From NCBI RefSeq assembly GCF_000519005.1, contig NZ_JAER01000012.1, positions 1-64,000 on the forward strand: a DNA stretch of 64,000 bases, given 5' to 3'. Under the pieces are notes generated by a model, which saw only the letters and a list, made by a program, of their open reading frames with translations, ran no database searches and was not told the origin of the DNA. Below, piece after piece: positions 53,439 to 64,000 of this stretch. The DNA comes from Nocardioides sp. J54. GTDB taxonomy: Bacteria; Actinomycetota; Actinomycetes; Propionibacteriales; Nocardioidaceae. The position numbers were made by a program, and so were the translations under genes. Every line of letters begins with the position of its first letter. The stretch's first letter is position 1.

Positions 53439-54883
53439 GCGGCACCTTCCTCGGCATGCCGTCGTTCCAGGCCGCGGCAAAGGAGGCGCTGGGCAACGCC
53501 CAGCAGCGGCGCAACCTCGAGCACGCCACCCGCACGATCCGCGGCAAGCGGGCGCAGGTCGTCGCCGAGCTCGATGACTGGGAGGGCCTGCGGCGCACGG
53601 CCGCGGCGATCAAGGACAACGTCCTCACCCACCTCGACTCCTACCTGCTGCAGCTGGAGGAGTCGCTCACCCGCGCCGGCGCGACGGTGCACTGGGCGTC
53701 CGACGCCGAGGAGGCCAACCGGATCATCACCGGCCTGGTCCGGGCGACGGGTACCGACGAGGTCGTCAAGGTCAAGTCGATGGCGACCCAGGAGATCGGC
53801 CTCAACGAGGCGCTCGAGGAGGCCGGCATCCGTGCGTGGGAGACCGACCTGGCCGAGCTGATCGTCCAGCTGGGGCACGACCGTCCCAGCCACATCCTGG
53901 TGCCGGCCGTCCACCGCAACCGCGCGGAGATCCGCGAGATCTTCCTGCGCGAGATGGGCCAGGTCGGCGCGCCTCCCCCGGCCGTCCTCACCTCCGACCC
54001 GCGCGAGCTCGCGGAGGCGGCGCGGGTGCACCTGCGCGAGAAGTTCCTGCGCGCGAGGGTCGCCGTCTCGGGGGCGAACTTCGCCGTCGCCGACACCGGC
54101 ACCCTCGTGGTGGTGGAGTCGGAGGGCAACGGCCGGATGTGCCTCACCCTGCCCGAGACGCTGATCAGCGTCGTCGGCATCGAGAAGGTCGTGCCGCGCC
54201 TGGAGGACCTCGAGGTCTTCCTGCAGCTCCTGCCGCGCAGCTCCACCGGGGAGCGGATGAATCCCTACACGTCCACGTGGACGGGCGTCACCCCCGGCGA
54301 CGGGCCGCAGGACGTGCACGTCGTGCTGCTCGACAACGGCCGCACGGACGCGCTCGCCGACAGCGTCGGGCGGCAGGCCCTGCGCTGCATCCGCTGCTCG
54401 GCGTGCCTCAACGTCTGCCCCGTCTACCAGCGCGTCGGCGGCCACGCCTACGGCTCGGTCTACCCCGGCCCGATCGGCGCGATCCTCAACCCGCAGCTGC
54501 GCGGGACGACCAGCGAGGTCGACCAGTCGCTGCCCTACGCGTCGTCGCTGTGCGGCGCGTGCGGCGACGTCTGCCCGGTGGGGATCGAGATCCCCGACCT
54601 CATCGTCCACCTGCGCACCCGGGTCGTCGACGAGCACCGCGGCGGCGTCCCGTCCGGCGAGCAGCTCGCCATGAAGGGCGCCGCGTGGCTCTTCGCCGAC
54701 CACCGGCGCTGGGAGAAGGCGCAGAAGGGCGCCGAGCTCGGCGGTCGGGTCCTCGGGGGCAAGGACACCATCGGCCGCCTGCCGGGCCCGCTGGCGGCCT
54801 GGAGCGATGCCCGCGACGCCCCGACCCCACCTGCGGAGACCTTCCGGACGTGGTGGAAGCGGGAGAAGGGAGGCCGGCGATGA
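53435..54883 (+). CDS. lutB: LutB/LldF-type Fe-S lactate utilization subunit
   Basis: A 482-residue subunit: N-terminal LutB domain (about 60-290) and two [4Fe-4S] sites, Cys318/321/324/328 in CIRCSACLNVC and Cys373/376/380 in CGACGDVC. It carries electrons from lactate oxidation. ATG at 53435 overlaps the lutA stop; its stop overlaps lutC. Confidence 0.93.
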   Translation: MSGTFLGMPSFQAAAKEALGNAQQRRNLEHATRTIRGKRAQVVAELDDWEGLRRTAAAIKDNVLTHLDSYLLQLEESLTRAGATVHWASDAEEANRIITGLVRATGTDEVVKVKSMATQEIGLNEALEEAGIRAWETDLAELIVQLGHDRPSHILVPAVHRNRAEIREIFLREMGQVGAPPPAVLTSDPRELAEAARVHLREKFLRARVAVSGANFAVADTGTLVVVESEGNGRMCLTLPETLISVVGIEKVVPRLEDLEVFLQLLPRSSTGERMNPYTSTWTGVTPGDGPQDVHVVLLDNGRTDALADSVGRQALRCIRCSACLNVCPVYQRVGGHAYGSVYPGPIGAILNPQLRGTTSEVDQSLPYASSLCGACGDVCPVGIEIPDLIVHLRTRVVDEHRGGVPSGEQLAMKGAAWLFADHRRWEKAQKGAELGGRVLGGKDTIGRLPGPLAAWSDARDAPTPPAETFRTWWKREKGGRR

Positions 54884-55530
54884 GCAGCCGCGCAGCGATC
54901 CTCGGCAGGGTCAGCGCCGCCCTGGCCGGCGCCGACCGGGTGCCCCCGCCCCGGCAGGAGTACGGCGCTCCGGCCGCCGTGCCCGACGTCGTCGGCCTGT
55001 TCGTCGAGCGGGTCGAGGACTACCGCGCCGTCGTCGAGCAGGTCGCACCGCAGGAGCTCGCCGCCGCCGTGGCCCGCGCGCTGGGCGGGACCGACCGGGT
55101 CGTCGTACCCCCGGGGCTGGAGGGGGCGTGGCTCTCCGCGCTCGACGGGGCCGAGGTGCTCGTCGACGACGGGGACCTCTCCCCCGACGACCTGGACCGG
55201 TGCGGCGCGGTCGTCACCGCAGCGGCCGTCGGCATCGCCACGACTGGCACGATCGTGCTCGACCACCGACCCGACCAGGGCCGCCGGGCGCTGTCGCTGG
55301 TGCCCGACCTGCACGTGTGCGTGGTGCGGGAGTCACAGCTCGTCGGCGACGTCCCCGAGTCGGTCACGCTGCTGCGCGCCGCCGTCGACGCCGGCCGTCC
55401 GTCGACGTGGATCAGCGGTCCCTCGGCGACCAGCGACATCGAGCTGGAGCGGGTCGAGGGCGTCCACGGTCCGAGAACCCTGCACGTGCTGCTCGTCCGT
55501 GACGGGGACGGTCTACAGTCACCGGCATGA
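54880..55530 (+). CDS. lutC: LutC/LldG-type lactate utilization subunit
   Basis: A 216-residue LUD-domain protein. The end pattern [19 protein letters not shown] followed by VHGPRTL is typical of LutC. ATG at 54880 overlaps the lutB stop and has GGGAGG upstream. With lutAB it oxidises L-lactate to pyruvate. Its stop overlaps the next gene, ppsR, which ties lactate oxidation to PEP formation. Confidence 0.92.
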   Translation: MSSRAAILGRVSAALAGADRVPPPRQEYGAPAAVPDVVGLFVERVEDYRAVVEQVAPQELAAAVARALGGTDRVVVPPGLEGAWLSALDGAEVLVDDGDLSPDDLDRCGAVVTAAAVGIATTGTIVLDHRPDQGRRALSLVPDLHVCVVRESQLVGDVPESVTLLRAAVDAGRPSTWISGPSATSDIELERVEGVHGPRTLHVLLVRDGDGLQSPA

Positions 55531-56437
55531 CGACGGCCGGCAGGGCGAACCGCGGGGCTGCGGACGACGTGGTGCCGGTCTTCTTCCTGTCCGACAGCAC
55601 CGGCATCAGTGCCGAGACGATGGGCAACGCGCTGCTCATCCAGTTCCCCGAGCTGCGCTTCGAGCGGACGGTCATCCCGTTCATCTCCACCGTCGAGGAC
55701 GCGCGCGAGGTGGTCGCCCGCCTCGACCGGACGCTGGACGAGAGCCCGCGCACGCCCCTGGTGTTCACGACGGCGGCGAGCGACGAGGTCCGGCTCGAGC
55801 TGCAGCGCACCCGCTGCCCGGTCATCGACTTCTTCGACATGCACATGCAGCGGGTGGAGTCGATCCTCGACACCCGCGGCGTGCGGCTGCCGGCCCGGCT
55901 GCACGGCGTGGGCGACGTCCAGCGCTACAACAGCCGGATGCAGGCGATCGAGTACGCCATCGAGCACGACGACGGCCAGAGCCTGCGCAGCCTGGAGAAG
56001 GCCGACGTGATCCTCGTGGCGCCCTCGCGCTGCGGCAAGACACCGACGTCGATGTACCTCGCCCTGCAGCACGGGCTGTTCGTCGCGAACTACCCGATCG
56101 TCGAGGACGACCTCGACCACACCGACCTGCCGCGTCCCGTCCGGCACCTGCGCGAGCGGTGCTTCGGGCTGACCACCTCCCCGCAACGCCTCGCAGCGGT
56201 GCGCGAGGAGCGCCGGCCCGGGTCGCGTTACGCCTCCCTCGAGCAGTGCACCTTCGAGCTGCGCCGCACCGCCGAGATGTTCCGGCGCCACGACCTCCCG
56301 GTCGTCGACTCCTCGACCAAGTCGGTCGAGGAGATCTCGACGATCATCCTGCAGCGGCTGAAGACCATGAAGGCTCTGCCCCCGTCGGTCGCGCGTCCAC
56401 CGAGCTCACCCGTCCCCGGAACCCCGAGGAGTCGTCC

Positions 56438-56441
<4 letters not shown>
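55527..56441 (+). CDS. ppsR: PEP synthase regulatory kinase/pyrophosphorylase (PSRP, DUF299)
   Basis: A 304-residue bifunctional regulator that phosphorylates and dephosphorylates PEP synthase on a Thr next to the catalytic His. Motifs [13 protein letters not shown] near residue 19, [19 protein letters not shown] near 127 and the P-loop APSRCGKT (165-172) define the family. ATG overlaps the lutC stop, and its stop overlaps ppsA. Confidence 0.92.
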
Positions 56442-58813
<2,372 letters not shown>

Positions 58814-58841
58814 CCGGCTGACGGGGCTGACGGACGGCTGC

Positions 58842-58871
58842 GAGCCGCGGCTGGGGTGCCGGCCGCGGCTC
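58842..58871 (+). terminator. Perfect 10-bp hairpin after ppsA
   Basis: GAGCCGCGGC (58842-58851) and GCCGCGGCTC (58862-58871) flank a 10-nt loop, 28 nt after the ppsA stop. Likely ends the lut-pps operon. Confidence 0.7.
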
Positions 58872-58879
58872 AGCCGGCG

Positions 58880-59071
58880 TCAGGAGTCGCGCTCGCCGAT
58901 CGCGGCGACGACGAGGCGGACCCGGTCGTCGTCGTACTCGAGCTGCAGGTAGTCCGGCCCGACCTCGAACCGGTCGGACGCCTCCTGCTGCCAGACCGGC
59001 TCGCCGAAGCGTGCCCGGACCTCGGCCCGGGTGGGCGTCGCGGACAGCCCGTCGTCCGCGACGGTCTGCAC
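58880..59071 (-). CDS. Small hypothetical protein, possibly a frameshifted longer gene
   Basis: A 63-residue frame starting with GTG at 59071 and ending FEVGPDYLQLEYDDDRVRL and VVAAIGERDS, acidic and well formed. Directly upstream, another frame reads ARIAEQRSAEYIVDEDV up to about 59095, which would join to LQSVIVQTVADDG with one base changed. No family is recognised. It lies convergent with ppsA behind the hairpin. Confidence 0.4.
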   Translation of the reverse strand: MQTVADDGLSATPTRAEVRARFGEPVWQQEASDRFEVGPDYLQLEYDDDRVRLVVAAIGERDS

Positions 59072-59177
59072 GATGACGGACTGCAGACGTCCTCGTCGAC
59101 GATGTACTCCGCGGACCTCTGCTCGGCGATCCGTGCCGGTGCTACTGCCCCTGCCGAGCGTGCTGAGACGTGCGGGG

Positions 59178-59216
59178 TGTGACGTGCGTCAAATAATCGG
59201 GGGTGCCGGGACCCCC
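59178..59216 (+). promoter_or_regulatory. CRP/GlxR-like site and 5'-leader hairpin before mqo
   Basis: TGTGACGTGCGTCAAA (59178-59193) matches the TGTGAN6TCACA consensus of CRP/GlxR regulators at all but one position. It is followed by an unusually A/T-rich AAATAAT and a hairpin GGGGGT-GCCGGG-ACCCCC (59199-59216), then the mqo start at 59239. Confidence 0.4.
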
Positions 59217-59238
59217 CGCTGCTTGTGAATGATTTCCC

Positions 59239-60762
59239 ATGCTGGATAACAGGAGGGTGCACACCTCTGTAGCGCAGCCGCCCGCGGAGCAGACCACCGA
59301 CGTGCTCCTCATCGGCGGCGGGATCATGAGCGCCACCCTCGCCTCCCTCATCGCCGAGCTCGAGCCGACCTGGTCGATCCGGGTCCTCGAGCGGCTCGAC
59401 CGCCCCGCGCGGGAGAGCTCGAACCCGTGGAACAACGCGGGCACCGGCCACGCCGCCCTCTGCGAGCTGAACTACACGCCGCAGGCCGAGGACGGCACGG
59501 TCGACATCTCCAAGGCCGTGACCGTGAACGAGCAGTTCGCGGTCTCGCGCCAGCTGTGGTCCTTCCTCGTGGAGGCGGGCCGGATCCCGGACCCCGAGGC
59601 CTTCATCCACGCGACCCCGCACATGAGCTTCGTCTGGGGCGAGGAGAACGTCGCCTACCTGCGCGAGCGCCACGCCCTGCTGTCGGCGCACCCGCTGTTC
59701 GAGGGCATGGAGTACTCCGAGGACCCGGCGCAGATCGCGCAGTGGGCCCCGCTGCTGGGAGCCGGGCGCACCGGCGACGAGCCGATCGCGGCGACGTACT
59801 CCCCCGAGGGCACCGACGTCGACTTCGGCGCGCTCACCGAGCTGCTGCTGCAGTCGGTCGCCGAGCGCGGCGCGAGCATCGACTACGACGCGCACGTCAA
59901 GCTGGTCCACCGCACCATGGACGGCACCTGGCACGTCATGGGCAAGCAGGGTGGCGAGAAGTTCCACCACCGCGCCCGCTTCGTGTTCGTCGGCGCCGGT
60001 GGACAGGCGCTGACGCTGCTGCAGAAGTCGCGGATCCCCGAAATCAAGGGCTTCGGCGGCTTCCCCGTCAGCGGCGAGTTCCTGCGCACCAGCAACCCCG
60101 ACGTGGTGGCCCGCCACCACGCCAAGGTCTACGGCAAGGCCGCGGTCGGCGCTCCCCCGATGTCGGTGCCGCACCTGGACACCCGCGTCGTGGACGGCAA
60201 GGCCAGCCTGATGTTCGGCCCGTACGCCGGCTTCAGCCCCCGCTTCCTCAAGCACGGCTCGCTGCTCGACCTGTTCCGCTCGCTGCGCGGGCACAACATC
60301 GTGCCGATGATCCGCGCCGGCCTCGCGAACATCCCGCTGACCGTCTACCTGGTCACCCAGCTGCTCGCGTCGGCGAAGAAGAAGTTCACCGAGCTGAAGG
60401 CCTTCTTCCCCGACGCCGACCCCGCCGACTGGGAGAAGATCACCGCCGGCCAGCGGGTCCAGGTGATCCGCCCCGACGGCGTGCTGCAGTTCGGCACCGA
60501 GGTGATCACGCACCGCGACGGCACGATCGCGGGCCTGCTGGGCGCCTCGCCGGGCGCCTCGACCGCGGCCCCGATCATGCTCGAGGTCCTCGAGCGCTGC
60601 TTCCCTGAGCGCTGGGAGGCCTGGCAGCCGCAGCTGCGGGAGATCGTGCCGAGCCACGGCAGCGCACTCTCGGACGACCCGGACTTCGCCCGCGAGGTCC
60701 GCGACCGCACCGCGAAGGTGCTCGGCCTGGACGCCGACGCCGCTGTGCGGGGCGCTGCCTGA
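59239..60762 (+). CDS. mqo: Malate:quinone oxidoreductase
   Basis: A 507-residue FAD enzyme that oxidises malate to oxaloacetate and reduces quinone at the membrane. FAD motif LLIGGGIMSATLA near residue 24; family motifs SSNPWNNAGTGHAALCELNYT near 66 (shown in part), GGFPVSGEFLR near 275 and GLLGASPGASTAAPIML near 434. Preceded by a candidate CRP/GlxR site and followed by a perfect terminator hairpin; monocistronic. Confidence 0.95.
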   Translation: MLDNRRVHTSVAQPPAEQTTDVLLIGGGIMSATLASLIAELEPTWSIRVLERLDRPARESSNPWNNAGTGHAALCELNYTPQAEDGTVDISKAVTVNEQFAVSRQLWSFLVEAGRIPDPEAFIHATPHMSFVWGEENVAYLRERHALLSAHPLFEGMEYSEDPAQIAQWAPLLGAGRTGDEPIAATYSPEGTDVDFGALTELLLQSVAERGASIDYDAHVKLVHRTMDGTWHVMGKQGGEKFHHRARFVFVGAGGQALTLLQKSRIPEIKGFGGFPVSGEFLRTSNPDVVARHHAKVYGKAAVGAPPMSVPHLDTRVVDGKASLMFGPYAGFSPRFLKHGSLLDLFRSLRGHNIVPMIRAGLANIPLTVYLVTQLLASAKKKFTELKAFFPDADPADWEKITAGQRVQVIRPDGVLQFGTEVITHRDGTIAGLLGASPGASTAAPIMLEVLERCFPERWEAWQPQLREIVPSHGSALSDDPDFAREVRDRTAKVLGLDADAAVRGAA

Positions 60763-60774
60763 GCCCCACCTGCC

Positions 60775-60803
60775 TGGCGCGCCCGGTATGAGCGGGCGCG
60801 CCA
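60775..60803 (+). terminator. Perfect 11-bp hairpin after mqo
   Basis: TGGCGCGCCCG and CGGGCGCGCCA flank the loop GTATGAG, 12 nt after the mqo stop. Confidence 0.8.
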
Positions 60804-60870
60804 CGGGGTAACTCCCGGTCCCCTCGGCGCGGCGTCCCACCGCGCCCTCTGCCGGCCCGAGGAGCGCACC

Positions 60871-61071
60871 ATGTACTTCGACACCAAGCCCTGCCAGGTG
60901 TGCGGCTCCCAGGTCGAGCTGCGGGCGGGCGGCCCCGAGAGAGCCGACCTGTCCGAGCCGGTCGGTCCGGCCGACGGCGTCGTCGGCGACGGCGACTCCA
61001 CCCCGGACGAGCGGGTCTGCACCAACGCCGACTGCCCGACCAACCAGGCGGGCAGCAGCGACCAGCCCTGA
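60871..61071 (+). CDS. Small zinc-ribbon-like protein (66 aa)
   Basis: A 66-residue protein with two Cys pairs, CQVC (8-11) and CTNADC near residue 50, separated by an acidic Gly/Asp linker. The spacing suggests one zinc site. ATG at 60871 has GAGGAGCGCA upstream. Role unknown. Confidence 0.6.
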   Translation: MYFDTKPCQVCGSQVELRAGGPERADLSEPVGPADGVVGDGDSTPDERVCTNADCPTNQAGSSDQP

Positions 61072-61100
61072 GGCCAGGTCCGGCTCGGCTGCGCCGGCGC

Positions 61101-61277
61101 TCAGGCTCCTCCGTCGCGACGGCCGCCACGGCGGCGGCCCCGCTGACGCGTGGTCCGCGGCGCCTGCTCACGGAGGTCGTGCTCGATCTCGCGGGCGCGA
61201 CGGCGCTCGAACAGCAGGATCGCCAACGCGATGCCCAGCATCACGACGACGGTGAGGACGAGCCCGAAGAGGTCCAT
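61101..61277 (-). CDS. Small single-pass membrane protein (58 aa)
   Basis: A 58-residue protein starting MDLFGLVLTVVVMLGIALAI (one helix) followed by a basic Arg-rich cytoplasmic tail. ATG at 61277; it follows the membrane protein gene at 61669-61313 by 35 nt on the same strand. No family recognised. Confidence 0.55.
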   Translation of the reverse strand: MDLFGLVLTVVVMLGIALAILLFERRRAREIEHDLREQAPRTTRQRGRRRGGRRDGGA

Positions 61278-61312
61278 GCCCGGGCGGTACCCAGCACCGC
61301 CGCGAGCACCGG

Positions 61313-61669
61313 TCACAGGGTGAGCGCGATGAGCACCGGCGCCACGAGGAGCAGCGCGACCACCCAGGCCCGGATCACGGCCTGCTCGTAGCGGGGCCAC
61401 CGGACCCCGACGAGGGCGAGCAGCCCGAGGAGCGTGAGGAAGGGGATGAGCCACCAGAAGAAGCTCTGCCCGAGGAGGACTAGCTTGCCGAAGATCGGCA
61501 GGAAGCCGATGACCAGCAGCACCTCCCACCAGGACGCCTTCTGGGTGAGCTTTCCCTCGGCACCCGGGTGGGTCGCCTGCAGGTGCTCGAAGAACTCCCC
61601 CGTCGCCGCCTGGGACGCAGCGGCTGCGTCCTCGCCCGGACGGTCGCCCGCCAGTCGCACGACCGGCAC
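61313..61669 (-). CDS. Small multi-pass membrane protein (118 aa)
   Basis: A 118-residue protein: soluble N-terminal 45 residues (with FFEHLQATHPGAEGKL), then two to three hydrophobic helices (about 48-65, 70-86, 97-116). GTG start at 61669 is uncertain; inner starts are possible. Function unknown. Confidence 0.55.
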   Translation of the reverse strand: MPVVRLAGDRPGEDAAAASQAATGEFFEHLQATHPGAEGKLTQKASWWEVLLVIGFLPIFGKLVLLGQSFFWWLIPFLTLLGLLALVGVRWPRYEQAVIRAWVVALLLVAPVLIALTL

Positions 61670-61794
61670 CAGACGTCGGCAGCACTCACCGCACCACCGT
61701 CCACCACCTGCGGACGGCTGTAGCGCCCGCGCACCCGCTCCACGTCAGCGACCCACCTTCGGTCCGAGCACCACCCGTCCCGGGTGGGGCCGGC

Positions 61795-61917
61795 TCAGTA
61801 GCAGGGCGCGCCCTCGCAGCACGGGCGGATGTAGCCGCAGCCGTCGCACCGCTCGTGGGAGGTCTCCCACCGCATCATCGTCTGGCAGTTGGGGCAGGGC
61901 TCGGTCAGGTCAGCCAC
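61795..61917 (-). CDS. Zinc-finger-like mini-protein (40 aa)
   Basis: A 40-residue protein with CPNC (8-11), a His at 22, CDGC near 25 and a CCEGAPCY end, seven Cys in all. GTG at 61917 is the best start. Likely binds one or two metal ions; no function is assigned. It lies in the leader region between the small membrane genes and the divergent permease. Confidence 0.55.
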   Translation of the reverse strand: MADLTEPCPNCQTMMRWETSHERCDGCGYIRPCCEGAPCY

Positions 61918-62058
61918 AGACCCCAGCGTAGGTGGGGCGGCTGCGGCTGCGGCGGAGGCACGACGGTCCTTGCAGGAGGACCAGCGAAGCGTCGTACTCA
62001 TGTTTCCGGCGGTTCGGGGAACCGGGGAGTCGCACATCCCCCAGCTCCGGAGGCTGAC

Positions 62059-63504
62059 ATGACGTCGTCCCAGACCGCGGACCGGTCGAGTCCCGACGCG
62101 GAGGTGGAGCTCACCCGGAGCATCACCGGCCGCCTGCTCTTCTTCTACGTGCTCGGGGACGTCCTCGGCTCGGGCATCTACGTCCTCATCGGGTCGGTCG
62201 CCGGGGAGGTCGGCGGTGCGTTCTGGATCGCCTTCGCCGTGGGCGTCTCGGTCGCCGCGATCACCGGGCTCGCGTACGCCGAGCTCGCGACGAAGTACCC
62301 CAAGGCAGCGGGGGCAGCGCTCTACCTCTACAAGGCGTTCGGGAACCGGCCGCTGGCATTCCTCGTGACGGTGTCCTTCCTGTCCGCCAGCTTCGCTGCG
62401 GCGGGGTCGCTCTCGGTCGGGTTCGCGCGCTACTTCCTCGAGCTGTGGGACGTCCCGCCCGCGCTCCTGGTGGCGCTGCTCTTCCTGCTGGTGCTGACGA
62501 TCATCAACTTCATCGGCATCACCGAGTCGGTCGTGGTCAACATGGTGATGACCATCGTCGAGCTCTCCGGCCTCGTCATCGTGGTCGGGATCGGGATCTG
62601 GTTCGTCGCCCAGGGCGACGCCGACTTCGGCCGGATCACCGAGTTCGAGACCACGACGACCCCGATCTTCGCGATCATCGCGGGCGTCGCGCTCGCCTTC
62701 TTCGCCATGACCGGCTTCGAGAACGTCGCCAACGTCGCGGAGGAGACGGTCGACCCGCAGCGCTCGTTCCCGCGGGCCCTCATCGGCGGCATGGTCGCTG
62801 CGGGCGTCATCTACGTGCTGGTCGCGATCACCGCGTCCCTGGTCGTCGGCGCCAAGGACCTCGCCGCGTCCGACGCCGCCCTGCTGGAGGTCGTGAAGGC
62901 GGACATCATCCCGGTGCCGCTGGGCTTCATGACGACGCTGTTCGCGATCATCGCGTGCATCGCGATCACCAACACGACCCTGGTCGCGGTGGTCACCCAG
63001 CCACGCATCCTCTACGGCATGGCTCGCGAGGACGTCGTCCCCGGCGTGTTCGCGAAGCTGCACCCCGGCCGCCGCAGCCCGTGGGTCGGGCTGATCTTCT
63101 CCGCGCTCGTCGTCGCCGCCCTGCTGGTCATCGGCACGCTGGTGGTCGAGGCCGGCGGCGGCATCGACCTGATCGCGCGGCTGGCGACGGTCACCGTCGT
63201 GCTGCTGCTCTTCATCTACTTCCTCGTGATCCTCGCGGCGCTCAAGCTGTCCGGCCAGGACGTCACCGACCAGACCTTCCGCGCGCCGCGGCCGCTGCTC
63301 TACGTCGGCCTGATCGGCAACATCGTGCTGCTGGGGTACGTCGTCGTGGACGACCCGACGTCCGTGGTGTGGTGCGCGGGCCTGCTCGCCATCGGCGGGG
63401 TGCTGTTCCTCCTCGAGCACTTCTTCGGTCGCCGCAACCGTCCACCGACGGCCGCCCCGGGTGACCCGACGACCACCACGACCACCGGCGCGGAAGGAGC
63501 CTGA
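62059..63504 (+). CDS. APC-family amino acid/polyamine permease
   Basis: A 481-residue permease with about twelve helices. The N-terminal GDVLGSGIYVLIGSVAG (about 34-50) is the substrate-binding TM1 of the APC fold, and ITNTTLVAVVTQPRILYGMAR near residue 303 is the TM8 region (partly shown). ATG at 62059 has CGGAGG upstream. A UspA-type stress protein follows after one base, a common pairing for APC permeases. Confidence 0.9.
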   Translation: MTSSQTADRSSPDAEVELTRSITGRLLFFYVLGDVLGSGIYVLIGSVAGEVGGAFWIAFAVGVSVAAITGLAYAELATKYPKAAGAALYLYKAFGNRPLAFLVTVSFLSASFAAAGSLSVGFARYFLELWDVPPALLVALLFLLVLTIINFIGITESVVVNMVMTIVELSGLVIVVGIGIWFVAQGDADFGRITEFETTTTPIFAIIAGVALAFFAMTGFENVANVAEETVDPQRSFPRALIGGMVAAGVIYVLVAITASLVVGAKDLAASDAALLEVVKADIIPVPLGFMTTLFAIIACIAITNTTLVAVVTQPRILYGMAREDVVPGVFAKLHPGRRSPWVGLIFSALVVAALLVIGTLVVEAGGGIDLIARLATVTVVLLLFIYFLVILAALKLSGQDVTDQTFRAPRPLLYVGLIGNIVLLGYVVVDDPTSVVWCAGLLAIGGVLFLLEHFFGRRNRPPTAAPGDPTTTTTTGAEGA

Positions 63505-63505
63505 C

Positions 63506-63979
63506 ATGCACGTCCTCGTCACGACGGACGGCTCGCGCCAGTCCCTGCAGGCCGCCCGCACGTTCCTCGGCTTCGCCGACCCGACGAAGGTCACCGACGT
63601 GTCCGTGGTCGCCGTCGTCCGGCCGCTGTCCTCGGTCGCCTTCGCGGACGAGATCTCCGGCGCCTCCCCCGCCTCGTCCGGTCCCGAGCGCACCTTCCGC
63701 GCCGAGGCCGAGCGGGCCGTCGCCACGGTCGCCGCCGAGTTCGACGGCTGGGGCCCCAAGGTGCACCAGCGGATCCGCAGCGGCTCGCCGGCCAACGAGA
63801 TCATCAAGGCGGCCCGCCAGCTCGGTGCCGGCCTGGTCGTCATCGCGGCGGGTGGTCGCGGGCTCAGCGAGTCGGTGCTGATGGGCAGCACGGCCCAGCG
63901 GGTCCAGCACTACGCGCCGTGCCCGGTGCTCGTCGTACGGCCGCAGCCGCGGGCGCGCAAGAAGGCGCCGAAGCGCTAG
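63506..63979 (+). CDS. Universal stress protein (UspA family)
   Basis: A 157-residue UspA-fold protein. The ATP-binding motif near the C-terminus, GGRGLSESVLMGSTAQRVQH (here near 118-137), has the G2xG9GS pattern of the ATP-binding class. ATG at 63506 has GGAAGGAG upstream and follows the permease by one base. Possibly regulates the permease by nucleotide binding (inference). Confidence 0.9.
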   Translation: MHVLVTTDGSRQSLQAARTFLGFADPTKVTDVSVVAVVRPLSSVAFADEISGASPASSGPERTFRAEAERAVATVAAEFDGWGPKVHQRIRSGSPANEIIKAARQLGAGLVVIAAGGRGLSESVLMGSTAQRVQHYAPCPVLVVRPQPRARKKAPKR

Positions 63980-64000
63980 CCCGTTACATCCCGATCCCCG

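Overview
The window is a high-GC stretch (GC-rich third positions, many GTG starts, 4-nt ATGA/GTGA stop-start overlaps) from an actinobacterium. A complete yrbE-mce operon, a CYP153-like class I P450 system, ChoD-like GMC oxidoreductase, DUF3556 membrane protein, PucR-type regulators, lutABC and malate:quinone oxidoreductase together fit the Nocardioidaceae (Nocardioides-like). That placement is an inference. No tRNA, rRNA, CRISPR array or phage module was seen; the only mobile DNA is the edge of an IS256-type element at the left end.

Layout. 0-4 kb: a CsoR/CstR-type regulator and a DUF302 protein diverge from an operon of an MMPL exporter, an AhpD-like protein, a Cys-rich mini-protein and a DUF2892 membrane protein; two C6/G6 palindromes lie between them. 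4-6 kb: sparse DNA with a small coiled-coil ORF and a MscS-like membrane protein. 6-8.4 kb: TetR regulator divergent from an alpha/beta hydrolase, then an apparently frameshifted gene. 8.4-17.7 kb: an ABC importer with two different ATPases (one with an altered H-loop), an aldehyde dehydrogenase and an iron alcohol dehydrogenase, divergent from a GntR/FadR-type regulator. 17.8-20.8 kb: DJ-1/PfpI protein, meta-cleavage-type hydrolase, old yellow enzyme and DUF1330 protein. 21-28.3 kb: a self-contained desaturase/hydroxylase fused to its reductase and ferredoxin, divergent from an acyl-CoA ligase and aldehyde dehydrogenase; then a ChoD-like GMC oxidoreductase. 28.4-38.3 kb: yrbEAB-mceABCDEF plus two Mce-associated proteins on the minus strand. 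38.5-49.7 kb: two PucR-type regulators flank a lipid/hydrocarbon block (ferredoxin, P450, ferredoxin reductase, phytoene-dehydrogenase-like protein, DUF3556 protein, acyl-CoA ligase). 49.7-52.4 kb: rhodanese, metallo-beta-lactamase/rhodanese fusion and TauE exporter under the same paired palindromes as the left end. 52.6-58.8 kb: lutABC-ppsR-ppsA, each gene overlapping the next. 59-64 kb: mqo, several small metal-binding or membrane proteins, an APC permease and a universal stress protein.

Functional reading. Three themes stand out: reactive-sulfur handling (two loci about 49 kb apart with the same operator architecture), import and oxidation of hydrophobic or alcohol substrates (Mce, P450, fused hydroxylase, dehydrogenases, CoA ligases), and a lactate-to-pyruvate-to-PEP route joined to malate oxidation. 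The most unusual items are the shared sulfur-type operator, the Asn in the H-loop of one ABC ATPase, the three-part desaturase fusion, and the coupled lut-pps operon.
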